This document shows positions 52,018 to 63,445 of a DNA stretch of 64,000 nucleotides, one piece after another (the stretch's first letter is position 1; each line of letters starts with the position of its first letter). Both the position numbers and the translations under genes were made by a program. Source of the DNA: Dermatemys mawii (taxonomy: Eukaryota; Chordata; Testudines; Dermatemydidae); assembly GCA_007922305.1 (NCBI GenBank), contig ML677333.1, positions 14,444,547 to 14,508,546 on the forward strand. The letters are read 5' to 3'. Under the pieces are notes generated by a model that was given only the letters and a program-made list of their open reading frames with translations, was not told the origin of the DNA and did no database searches.

Positions 52018-55000
52018 CTAAAACGAAAAATATGAATAGATATTAAATGCAAAATATAAAACAGCCTTTGGCTGAGTTATATATTGGGGAAAATGTTAAT
52101 GTCCTACTCATTACCATCTTGGCCAACTGTATTTTGCAATAATTAAATAAAAACTTTTTTTAAAAAATCCATCAGCAGCCTCTGTTTTGCTGCTCCTTGC
52201 CACAGAGAATTTCCTTCCTTCCCTCTTCCATTGGTGATCAACACCACTGTTAAGCCAGTTTTCATATAGTGTTACTATAAAGTTTAATATTCCAAAATAA
52301 CTGAAAATGTTCACACAGTAAAGCTATTCTTCCTATGTTAAATCATTATTAAAGATGATGGAAACATTTTCAATACACCCTATACTTCGATGCTGATGAA
52401 GAACCAAACAATGTCACTTCTTCTCTAGCAACAAGATTAAAAAAAGACAATTAATTTTGGTTTTCCAAGATAATTTAGTTTAGAAATGCACTTCTGACCA
52501 CAGGAACTTTCTGATTGCTCTGCAGAACAAAAGAGATAGCACGTATTTCAACAATGACTTGGTCTTTCACTGTTTATTACTATACAAGGCTTTCACCATG
52601 ACAACATAAAATTCACATTAAAATAATAATCACAATTCTCCAATACACATAACAGATTCTTCCTTTGAAAGACAATAAAGGCAGCAAACCTATTGCCTGC
52701 AAAACTGAAGGTGAAATACAGTGAAATAAAGTGAAGCCTGCAGTTTTTCTGGGATACAGATGAAGAACTTCTGCTCCTCAAAATGAAGCAAAACATATTG
52801 AAAGTGCAGAGACTTGGGGTCTGGTTTTCAGAAGTGGTTAAGTACCCACAGATATTACTGAAGAATAATATTACAAACCACCAGTTTTATTATATATACT
52901 TTTAAACCAAGATCAGGCTACCATGAGATTTTCTACAAAAACGTGCCAAATTCATCCTGGCTTAAGTCAATCGACTACTGAAACTGCACCAATGAATCTG
53001 ACCCACTGTTTACAGTTATCCTACTGTTAATCATTTGCATTTAATTTATAAACCAAACACCACATACCAGTCAGTCTCTGGGGTCATTTCTAATTATTTA
53101 AAAATACTGAGTATAGGAATAAAAATTAATAGTGATGTTCAAAAGGGAAGTCTTATATCGGATTCATTCAGCTCATGAAGTAGGGAAAAGTCTTTAAAGC
53201 ATCCTTTGAAGGTCAACAAACTTAGATTTTGACCAAACACTAGTCAAAGTGAATTCTTAACACCACACTGCTTGGTTAGTGCATGCTTGCTAGCCATAAT
53301 GAGTATACGCCCATTTTGCAGGTTCTATACATCTAGGTATTTGTATCATTCTTCTTACAGTGGTAGATAAACACTGAGGTTGCGGACTGCCTATCTCCAT
53401 GTGCCTAGAGAACTTCAGTTAGTGAAACAAGTTAAAATCATTCTGAGAAGACATTATATTTGTTGATGTGATTCTGTTGCCACTCCCTTGTATAATCCAG
53501 TCCAAATCTATGCAGTACAATGTAAAACATGAATGCAGCCTGGATTCAGTATCCCATTTTCATCCCTCACCAATAAATAACTCAAGTATGGAATTGGAAA
53601 ATTTATGGCATAACATACACAGCACATCAGCGGTGCTGTATGTTTGCATTTATCTTATACATTTGATTTTTAACAAGATGCATGCCAAACTGTCATGACA
53701 ACATATACATGTAGTGTTTTATTCTTTGAGATGTATGTAAAATGTTTAGATTATGCTGAAACCCTGCTGGTTATGTATGCCTACAGACTGATTTATAGAC
53801 ACTGGGGAGGAAAAAAACCCACTATGAGCAAAAACAGCAATTCAGGGACTTTTACGATATTTTCCTCGTGGTTTCTGATTTTTTTTTTTTTTTTTTGGTG
53901 ATTGTTTAACTACTGCCCTTAGGCCTGATTCACCAATACTTTGCTCCAGTGATTTCAGAGGAATTATTCTAATGTAAAACTGGAACAACATGTTGATGAA
54001 TCAGGCCCTTTATCATTTTAAATGAGAGCTTGTATGTATGTTTATCTTTTCTTGTGTTAAAAATATTAGCTCTCTCTATTTTGTATGGTTCTTCCTACTC
54101 TCTCTTCCTCCTAACTGCACAGTTTTCAGAATCTGCTAACCATTTTACAGAAAGATCCAGTTTTTTTGTAAATGTTAACTTCAATTCTGTATTTCTATTT
54201 TTAAAAATATGCACACGCTACATCTACACACATGCATACACACACCAACATGCTCTCAATTTTCCTTTCATTCAGTTTCTCTCTTTGGACTCTTCCAACA
54301 CTCTGTTAGAAGCATTGAAATTTAAAATGGCTTCTAATGTTACATCCTCTGGCATTCATGTTCACTAATTTAAAATGCTAAATCAATTCTTTGAACTGGA
54401 GAAAGGTAGCTATATAGCTTTTATGACAGGATCCTTTTATTCTTATAACTGATGTGTCTAGTTTTGAATCATGTACTAAAATTTCACTATTGCAAGGCTG
54501 TTTATTTTACAATCTATTTATTTTAGCACAAATTTATTAGGCTGGCCAAATAAATTATTTTCTTGCTCCAAGTCAGATTCCGGACATGAACACTTCTACT
54601 TGCCTCTTATTAGAAATAACTGCAGTAAATACAACTCTGATTTTCTAAAAATCAGTAAATATACTGCATGTTAATTTACAGCATATATTGCCAATTCTAC
54701 TAATAATACAACTGCTGCACGAATCACACAAATTCCAGGTTAAAAAGAGTCTGTCTTGTCCATCCTCCTACCAGTGCAGAAGATTTCCGTATACTCAAGA
54801 AACAAAGTCTTGAGCCCAATGTAGTTTTATTGGACAAAGAATGGAGTTTCCACTATTAGTAATGAGAGGCTACTTCCCAAGCTAATTTATTTTTATTTCT
54901 GAACCTATGTGATGCTTCTTTAGTACATCTAGAGATCAGTCTTTTGAGAAATTTGCTGTCTAGAATCAGCAGCATGTTTATTTCAGCACATGGTCATTCT

Positions 55001-56432
55001 GGTTTTATTTATGTTCTTTTGAAATTCAACTTTTTCATACTTAAATGCTGTAATGGAGCAACAATGTACCAAACATAAATCAGTGAATTAATTATCTCCA
55101 CATATCAATTTACCTGATCAAGGTGCTTTACTAATTTCAGTTAAGAGGACATCAATCTTCTTTTTAAATAAAATTACACTCCTGTGTGAAAATTGTTTTA
55201 TTTACTATTGGTATAAAAAACAGCTAAGATTCCTGTAGCTGAAGGAGATTGGAAATTTTTTCTAGTTTGTTTAATTTGTGCATTTGACAGTTCTCTGTCT
55301 ACTGAAGCTTTAATATTTCTTACTGCATGTTCAATTTGTCAGTTTCCCCCTTAGTTTGTGTGGGTCCTTCACACAGCAACAGGAGACAAAAGCCATTTAA
55401 AGAAAGAATATATGATTGTAAAACCATACACAACTGGTATGAGGGAGGTTTAGTACATGAAACTATTTTTACTCTTTTTTAAATTGACTAGAATTCAGAT
55501 TGGTTATTGTTAATTAGCCACACCTAAAAGCTATAGTTCCAAGAGCAACCACAGATCAGACACACTGCAAATATATTTTAAGGCACAAATTTAACAGGGT
55601 ATGCAGAAAGAGAAGGTTTACATATGTGCAAGGGGTGCCATGGGGACAATAAATTGAGAATTTTAAACTGACAACTTTCGAAACTCAAAACTGTAACATT
55701 TCCCTGAAGTAGCTTATGTGCTTTGACTATAAAACACAATCAATCCAGATAACTGTCACCAGCTTTAACAAGTTCAGCTTTACTGAATATGATTTAACAA
55801 AGGAATTTCATCAATGAGCATATTGGAGAGAAAGTAACAAAAGAGGATTGTCTTTTGTTAACCTAACTTATTTCAAAATGTACAGCCCTGTAAAAATAGT
55901 TGGAGTAACTAAGAGACCATTGACTAGTGGGCAGCTTTTTTATCTTCACATTGGCAAACTAAATGGACTTGGTTCCACAAGCCAATTCCCACGGTTAACT
56001 ATTGCAATACTGTCCGTATCTGAATAATAAGATGCATCATACTGTTCAGAGTCAAACCTATCCTCCCACAGAGAAATCAGTCCTGCTTTTAATGATGCTG
56101 ACTGCAATGTTGCTCTACATCTGTTTTATAGATCATCTCTATTTCTATCTCTAGAAAGATCATGTTCTATTAGGGCATTTACTCATAAAAAAGCCTGTAT
56201 GGGTTGATTTCCTATTGTGTAGGATTCAGAGCTGTTGGGAAACACAACACTCCCAAACTGATTGATGCTTACCTACTAAAGAATCTTGAAACTACCAACA
56301 ATCTATAGTTCTAGCAATCCCAAGGAAGCAATGGCAATTTAGCTATTCAAGGCTAGTCACTTGAAATGGAATCGTCAAGCTGGGGTCTCACTTCTACAAC
56401 ATATGAGAGTATCTGTTTCAAATATATTAATA
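52018..56432. other. ASAP2 intron 1, left part
   Basis: Long AT-rich, mostly unique-looking stretch with a T18 tract at 53879-53896 and the small inverted repeat at 53922. It has few recognisable repeats compared with the rest of the window. No alternative first exon could be identified by eye. Confidence 0.5.
53922..54007. repeat. 86-bp element with perfect inverted ends
   Basis: GGCCTGATTCA (53922) and TGAATCAGGCC (ending 54007) are perfect 11-bp inverted repeats enclosing 'CTCCAGTGATTTCAGAGGAA'. It matches a short self-complementary repeat common in sauropsids; the class is unknown to me. Confidence 0.55.
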
Positions 56433-58590
56433 GATTCACAGATTCCAAAGCCACAGGGGGCCATTAGGATCATCTAGTTTGACTTCCTGAAGAACACAAG
56501 CCCAAAAAATAATTCCTATTTAAAAAAAAATTAAACCATCAAATCTTGATTTAATAAATGTCATGGATGGAGAATCCACCATGACTCTAGGTTAATTATT
56601 CCAGTTGTTAATTACTCTCAACGTTAGGAATTTATGCCTTATTTCCAGTCCAAATTTGTTTATCTTCAACTTCTAGTCACTGGGTTATGTTATACTTTTC
56701 TCTGCAAGACTGAAGGGCTCAAAATTAAATATTTGTTTCCCATGTAGATACTTTAGACTAATCAAGTCATCCCCATACCTTCTATTTAGCTTAACAAATA
56801 GATAGACTCATTGAACTCAATACCTATAAGGCAGGGATCGGCACCCTTTAGCATGTGGCCCATCAGGGAAACCCGCTGGTGGGCCGGGATAGTTTACCTG
56901 CAACGTTCACGGGTTCAGCCGATGGCAGCTCCCACTGGCCATGGTTCACCATTCCAAGCCAATGGGGGCTGCAGGAAGCGGTGCGGAGTGAGGAATGTGC
57001 TAGCTGCTGCTTCCCGCACCCCCATTGGCCGAGAATGGCAAACTGCGACCAGTGGGAGTTGACATCGGCCAAACCTGCAGACGCTGCAGGTAAACAAACT
57101 GTCCTGGCCCCACAGTGAATTTCCCTGATGGGCCTTGTGCCAATCCCTGCTATAAGGCATGCTTTCTAAACCTTTAAGCATTCCCATGTTCTTCTCTGAA
57201 CCCTCTCCAATTTATCAACATCCTTCTTGAATTGTGGACACCAGAACTGGACACAATATTATAGCAGCACTAGCACCATTGTCAAATACAGAGGTAGAAT
57301 AGCCTCTCTACTCCCTTCAAGGATTCCCCTATTTATACATCCCAGGTCACATTAGCTCTTTTGACTACAGTGTCACACTAGGAACTCATGCTCAGCTGAT
57401 TGTCCACCACTACCTCCAAATCTTTTTCAAACTCATTGCTTCCGAGGACAGCATCCCCTATCCTTAAGTGTGGCCAACATTTTTCGTTCCTAAATGTATA
57501 CAATTGCATTTAGCTGTATTAAAAACACATATTGTTAGCTTGCACCCATCTTACCAAGCATTCAAGATTGCTCTGAATCAATCACCTGTCTTCTTCATTG
57601 TTTACCACACCCCCAGTTTGTGTGTTATCTACAAAGTTTTATCAGTGATTATTCCATGTTTCCTTTCAGGTTATTCATAAAGATGTTAAATAACATAGAG
57701 CCAAGAACTGATCCCTGTGGGACCCCACTTGAAACACACCTGCTCGATGATTCCCTGTTTACAATTACATTTTAAGACCTATCAATTAGCCAGTTTTTAA
57801 TCTATTTAATGTGTCATGTTAATTTGTATTGTTCTAGTTTTTTAAAATAAAATACAGTGCAGTACCAACTCAAATGTCTTACAGAAGACAAAGTATTTTA
57901 TCAACCAAACTTGTAATCTCATTAAAAAGTATCAAGTTAGCTTGACAGGATCTGTTTTCCACAAACCCATGCTGATTTCCATTACATGACCCTCATTTAA
58001 CTCTTCATTAATCAAGTCCCATATCAGCTGCTCCTTTATCTTGCCTCAGATCAATGTCAGGCTGACAGGCCTATATTTACCCATGTCAGCCCATTTTTAA
58101 AATCTGGCACAACATGAGCTTTCTTCCACTCTTGAATTTCCCAGGGCTCCAAGATTTATTGAAAAGTCAGTATTACCACTCAAGTAAGCCTCTTAAGCAG
58201 CTCTTAAAACTCCTGGAGGCAAGTTATCTGAACCCTCTGATTTAAAGATATCTAACTTTAGTAGCTTCTGTTTAACATCCTGCAGAAGGACTAGCGGAAT
58301 GGAAAGAGTTATCCCCACCAAATGATGAGATTATATCATCTGTTTTTTCCTCAAATACAGAACAGAAATAGCTATTGAACATTATCGCCCCATTATTGAT
58401 GATTTTACCATTTTCATCTAGCAATGGACCAATAACATTATCAAGACTTTTTTCTTCCTATTATATTTTTAAAATATCCATAAATAAAACTTATATCTAC
58501 TCTAGGCCTAATACAGACCCAGATCCAAACAGTTACATCTTAAAACAAATAGTACGCCCATTCTGAATTTTAACAATTGCCAGAAAAATA
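56433..58590 (-). mobile_element. CR1 LINE, long 3' part, interrupted by a hAT
   Basis: The 3' tail 'AGATTCACAGATTCCAAAGC' is at the left, and the body extends to about 58590 with CR1 reverse-transcriptase-region phrases (GATCCCTGTGGGACCCCACT; CATGCTGATTTCCATTACAT; AATGTCAGGCTGACAGGCCT). It is one of the longest CR1 copies here, at about 1.8 kb without the hAT at 56832-57149. No long open frame remains. Confidence 0.88.
56832..57149. mobile_element. Non-autonomous hAT element, 318 bp, nested in CR1
   Basis: CAGGGATCGGCACCC at 56832 and TTGTGCCAATCCCTG ending 57149. The target CTATAAGG is exactly duplicated at 56824-56831 and 57150-57157, and removal restores CR1 sequence. The interior carries 'CCAATGGGGGCTGCAGGAAG', shared with 61976-62190. 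Confidence 0.95.
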
Positions 58591-58977
58591 TCTGACCATT
58601 TTGATAACTGCAGACTCTTTATGTACTTAACAGATTCCAAGACATTTGGGTAAGTAAGGAACACACTGTCTTCTGCACATGGCTGAGCAAGAAAGTGGCA
58701 ACCTTCCAGAAGGCAAATGGACACTGGCAAGGTATTAGGTAATTAGTGGGAAGAATGAGCAGAATTAAATCCCTATAATTAGGGCTGGTTTTGTTTATAA
58801 AAAGGTCACTCAATAAAATAACTACTACTAAATAATAAAAGAGACTAAGTATTGAACAGTCTTCAATACTCCTTCCAGGAAAATAAAATCTTCTTGCCAT
58901 TTTGATGAATACCTCTATGAGATGTGAACTCACTGCTGAGTAGAAAATCTATACATTTTTGTCTAGCATTACTACTA
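58591..58977. other. ASAP2 intron 1, no feature seen
   Basis: Short AT-rich stretch between the CR1 and the Tigger-like element. Confidence 0.4.
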
Positions 58978-59739
58978 CAGTGGAGCCCCGCTATAACGCG
59001 ACCGATGGGATCCAAGCAATCCCATCACGCTAAATGCGGGGTTGCGTTAAAGCGGGGTCCCACACCTCGGCAGGCGGGGGCTGAAGCTTCTCTCCCCGCT
59101 GCCCAGCACGGGAGAGAAGCTGCGGTCCCCACCTGCTGGGGACAGAGAACTCCGGAGATGCAAACTGCAGCCCCGGAGTTCTCTGTGGAAGCTGCTGCCC
59201 CGCGCCTGCCGGAGGCAGGGAACACCAGCGCCTGCAGCCCCAGAGTCCCCTGTCCCAGCAGGCGCGGGGCCCAGCTTCTCTCCCAGCTTCCCCGCATGTA
59301 GCCCCAGAGTCCCCCGGTCCCGGCAGGCGCAGGGGCTTCCAGGGAAGCCGGGGCGCCACACTTGCCAGGACAGGGGGCTGCAGCCCTGGAGTCGCCTGTC
59401 CCAGCAGGCGCGGAGCCGCAGCTTCCACAGTGAACTCCCGGCCTGCAGTCTGCAGCCCCGGATTTCTCTGTCCCAGGCAGGTGAGGGGCTGCGGCTTCTC
59501 TCCCCTGCCGGGCAGCGGGGAGAGAAGCCACGGCCCAGGGCCTACAGTCCAGAGTTCTCTGTCCCTCGCAGGCAGGAGCCAAGGCTTCTTTCCTCGCTGC
59601 CCAGCAGGGGAGAGAAGCCTCAGCTCCCGCACCTGCCGGGGACAGAGAACTCCAGGGCTGCAGACTTGGGAGCCGCGGTATAATCGCGCTATATCTGGAT
59701 TCGTGTTATACCAGGGCGCATGATACTGGGGCTCCACTG
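58978..59739. mobile_element. Tigger/pogo-like non-autonomous element, 762 bp, GC-rich interior
   Basis: CAGTGGAGCCCCGCTATAAC at the left and GGGGCTCCACTG at the right are inverted, with TA on both sides (58976-58977 and 59740-59741), as in pogo-type mariner elements. 'CTATAACGCG' and 'GCGCTATATC' continue the terminal symmetry. The interior repeats a unit around 'CTGTCCCAGCAGGCGCGG' and 'CCCGGAGTTCTCTGT' several times. Open frames up to 243 codons on the minus strand follow from the GC-rich repeats and have no domain. Confidence 0.8.
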
Positions 59740-59754
59740 TATTTATTAATTGTA

Positions 59755-60760
59755 CTATCATAGCATGTAGGCACCCTAATCATAAACCAGGACCCTTTTG
59801 TGCTAGGCACTGTACAAACACAGAATAAAGAGATATCCCTTTCCCCTAATGCAGGAATGGGCAAACTTTTTGGCCCAAGGGCCACACTGAGGTTGCAAAA
59901 TTGTATGGAGGGCAAGGTAAGGAAGGCTGGGCCTCCCTAAACAGCCTGTCCTCCACTCCCTATCTGATCCCCTCCCAATTCCCATCCCCTGACTGCCCCC
60001 CTCAGAACTCCAATCCATCCAATCCGCCTGCTCCTTGTCCCCTGACCTCCCCTCCAGAAACCTCCCACCCCTAACCACCCCCTGGAACCGCACCCCCTAC
60101 CTAAGCCCCCCTGCTCCTTGTCCCCTGACTAGCCCCTCCCAAGACCCCCCCCACTCTAACTGCTCAAACGAGACCCCATCCCCTACTCAACCGTCCCTGT
60201 CCCGACTGACCCAACCCCTAGCCACACCCCTGCCCCTGACAGACCCGTAGGACTCCCACGCCTATCCAACTCCACCCCCATTCCCCATCCCCTGACCTTC
60301 CCCCCAGAACTTCTACCCCCTAACTGTCCCCTGGAACTCCCCGCCCCTTATCCAACCCCCAGCCCCGGCCCAGCCCCCTTACCATGCTGCTCAGAGCAGC
60401 GTGGTAGCTCTGTGCGGCCCACCGGAGTCCGACACACTGGCCCTCAGGAGCGCGCAGCGCCACTGGAGCCAGCCACACTGCTGCAGCGCTGCCCAAGAGG
60501 AGCCACGGGCCAGAGCACTGCCCACGCTGCACACTGAGGCTGCGGGGGAGGGGCTGCGGGAGCCTCCCCGACTGGGAGCTCAGGGGCCGATTAGGAGTGG
60601 GCCATAGCTTGCCCACCTCTGCCCTAATGGCTTAAAATCTAAGTATAAGACAAGGGACAACAGATGGATACAGCCAGATGGCGGAGGACAAGTAAACCAG
60701 GCAACGGAAGCAGCTGCTAGGGAAAGGAATTTTGTCAGCTATAATCAAAATACAGACAAC
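59755..60760 (+). repeat. SINE-like repeat split by a hAT (59755-59851 and 60622-60760)
   Basis: The left part has 'TGTGCTAGGCACTGTACAAA' and 'AGATATCCCTTTCCCCTAAT'. After the hAT the text resumes 'CTTAAAATCTAAGTATAAGA', then 'CAACAGATGGATACAGCCAG'. It is the same family as 21366-21490. Confidence 0.65.
59852..60621. mobile_element. Non-autonomous hAT element, 770 bp, C-rich on plus strand
   Basis: CAGGAATGGGCAAACT at 59852 and AGCTTGCCCACCTCTG ending 60621. CCCTAATG is exactly duplicated at 59844-59851 and 60622-60629. The interior 59930-60370 is a C-rich degenerate array (G-rich on the ASAP2 transcript strand), followed by a GC-rich block at 60370-60600. Same family as 18190 and 47590. Frames on both strands are artefacts. 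Confidence 0.95.
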
Positions 60761-60929
60761 ACAAATTCTTCGCAATGTAGCAACTACTATAATTTCCACA
60801 GAACACATGATAATGGGACATAAAAACCCCCAGAGTGAAAGACATGACAATTAATATTTGTCCAAGGAGGAATGCACTTTAAGTGTCAGGATAATAGAAA
60901 ATCTACTTGGCAAAAGAGGCAGTAATCAA

Positions 60930-61515
60930 CTTCTGGTGCGTGCTGCCCCACCCGCCCAATGCCAGCTCCACAGCTCCCATTGGCTGGGAATCGCGGCCAA
61001 TGGGAGCTGTGGGGGCAGTGTCTGCAGGCACAGGCAGCATGCAACTTGCAGATCTACCTGGCCGTGCCTCCTTCTGAGGTAAGCGCCACCCGGCCAGAGC
61101 CTGCACCAAGTCAGAACCCGCTGGCGCACCCTAACTCCCTCCCGAACCACGCACCTCACCCACACCCCAGGTCAATGTCCCAGCCCTGAGTCCCCTCCTG
61201 CATCCAAACTCCCTCCCGGAGCCTACACCCCAAACTCCCTCCCGCACCCCCTCCCACATCCCAACTTCCTGCCCTAGCTCTGAGCCCACTCTCACACCCC
61301 AATCCCATGCCCTACCCAGAGCCACCTACCGCACCCTGAACCCCTCATTTCTAGCCCCAAACCAGAGCCCACACCCCTTTCCACACTCCAGCCCCCTGCC
61401 CTAGCCCAGAGAAAGTGAAGGACAGTGAGCAACTGAGGGAGGGGGGCTGGAGTGAGTAAGGGGTGGGGCCTCAGAGAAGGGACTAGGCAAGGTTGTTTGG
61501 TGTTGTGCAATTAAA
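60930..61515. mobile_element. Degraded hAT-like element with CCCTCCC-rich interior
   Basis: 'CAGCTCCCATTGGCTGGGAA' followed by 'GGCCAATGGGAGCTGTGGGG' is a local inverted repeat typical of reptile hAT MITEs. The rest is a degenerate array of 'CCAAACTCCCTCCCGGAGCC'-like units, ending near 'GTTGTTTGGTGTTGTGCAAT'. No intact termini or duplication were found. Confidence 0.5.
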
Positions 61516-61975
61516 AATTAAACTGATTGCTATGAATAGTCAAAGATATAGCATATGTTCAACAATTTTTATTGTTCTTTTAGTAATAGTTGCTGACATA
61601 TTTGACAAGCTACAGGGCTGCTCAATTATTACAATGTATTTATCAAATCAGTCATCAAATAATGTTCAGATTGATCAAATAATTCACCCAGTAATTTTCA
61701 AAAAGCCCCATGTACTGCATTTCTCTTGCTTTTATTGTATTTTCTTTCCCTTCCTGGTTTTACTATACACTCTTATCCACCAAAAAGCATGAGGTATATT
61801 TTCCTGAGTTACCTTCCCTGTATGATTCCAGCATCCCCTTTTCTCTCTCTTGCCCCCCCCCCCCCCCGCCATACTGTGTTCTCTTCTTCCTCTTAGGTAC
61901 AGGTTCCCCCTTCTACTCCTAAAATCTCTTCCAGCACTTGCCCACTGACCAACCGCTATATACAAACAGGGATTG
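61516..61975. other. ASAP2 intron 1, unassigned, with a C15 run
   Basis: A run of 15 C at 61853-61867 follows a CT-rich stretch. No exon or element was recognised. Confidence 0.5.
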
Positions 61976-62190
61976 CTATGTACAAACACAGTTCACCATT
62001 CCTGGCCAATGGGAGCTGCGGGAAGCGGCACAGGCAAGGCCACCTCTTCCCACACCTCCCATTGGTCGGGAACAACAAACTGCAAGCACTGGGAGCAGCT
62101 GTACCTGCAGGTGCTCAGGTAAACAAAGCGTCTCGTGGCCCACCACAGGCTTATCCTGAACAAGCCACGAACCAAGTTTGGGAACCCCTG
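61976..62190. mobile_element. hAT fragment related to 56832-57149
   Basis: 'CAATGGGAGCTGCGGGAAGC' matches the interior of 56832-57149, and the right end AAGTTTGGGAACCCCTG (62174-62190) is a hAT terminus. The left terminus was not found. Confidence 0.65.
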
Positions 62191-62559
62191 GTCTAAACTA
62201 AAGTTCATATTACCTGGAATCTAAATAACTAAACAAATTTGCTTACTAAGTATTCAACTATCTGCTCCTTGCACCACTCCCTCCCCGCAAAAAATCCTTA
62301 GAAAATACAGCTGTTCGTGAGATCACAAGGATCTCAAAAAGCATTCTCCCACACAGTTTTTCAGCCCAATATCAACCCTCAGAAGCCTTAAACACAGGGT
62401 TAAATTGAAGCAAATAAATGATGAATGATTCCACATGTACTGTTTAGGACTCCACTGAGCTGCACATTTGGAAAGTTTTACATCCCTATTTTGATTATTT
62501 TCTACACATGTGAGACCATGTGAAGCAACGAAACACCTGAATAATTATTAATTTAAGCA

Positions 62560-63445
62560 CTGTTGCCATGTTAGTCCCAGGATATAAGAATAAAATATCA
62601 GGAAACATGGGAGGGAGGGGGGAAGAGTCACAGGCTCACAGCCCTCACTGGAGCTATGGGGAAGGGAGGCACACAGCCCGAGGAAGCTGCAGGTCAGGAA
62701 TGCACGGCCCCAACAGCAGCCCACGGCCCCACCGCAAACTGGTCATGAGCACACTACCCCAGCTCCGGCCCCCACCACAAACCATGGGTCAGTGGGGGAT
62801 GAAGTGCCAGGGCAGAGGCGTAGGGGGGGGTTTAGGATGCTGACTCCAGGTGGGAGTTTTGGTGTGGGAAGGAATGCAGGTTGGCACTTACCTCAGGCAT
62901 CTCTCTGGAAGCAGCAACATCTCCCTCTAGGTCCTAGGCAGAGGCATGGCATGCTGCCTTGGCCACAAGCACTACCCCCCGCAACTCACACTGGCCGTGA
63001 CTCCTGGCCAATGGGAGCTGTGAAGCAGGTGCTCATGGCGGGGAGAGCACTCAGAGTCCCCCTGGCTGTCCCTGCACCTAAGACCCAGAGGGAGATGTTG
63101 ACATTTCCAGGGAGCTGCGTGGAGCCAGGTAGGGAACCTGTCAGACCCATGCCAACCGGATGCCGTCGTCTGGCAATCATACGATATCAGGACAAATGGC
63201 ATCCCAATAATATATCAGTTGAGACAAAGAGTTAAATATCAAGACATTTGGTCAGCAGATATGAGACACACAAAGTGGGTGAGATAATAACTTTTGTTAT
63301 TATTTTATTGTACCAACATCTGCTGGGGAAAGAGACAAGCTTTCAGGTTTCTGAAGGAGAGAGCGCTGTATGTAACTAGAAAGCTTGTCTCTTTCCTCCA
63401 TCAGAAGTTAGACCAATAAAAGATATTATCTCACCCATCTTTTCT
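62560..63445. repeat. Fold-back repeat (TGGACCAACTT family) split by a GC-rich hAT-like insertion
   Basis: 'GTTGCCATGTTAGTCCCAGG' (62562-62581) is the family's lead-in, and the arms lie at 63265-63340 and 63380-63445 (GGGTGAGATAATAAC…GAGACAAGCTTTC against GAAAGCTTGTCTC…ATATTATCTCACCC). The 62590-63240 block between them is GC-rich and contains 'CTGGCCAATGGGAGCTGTGA', as in hAT MITEs. It therefore looks like a later insertion, although its ends are not clear. Confidence 0.55.

Noticed and set aside
59030..59761. Longest open frame in the window (243 codons, minus) and overlapping 185- and 125-codon frames
   Set aside because: All lie in the GC-rich internal array of the Tigger-like element, several frames are open at once on both strands, the peptide is low-complexity Ala/Pro/Gly/Arg, and there is no domain or splice context.
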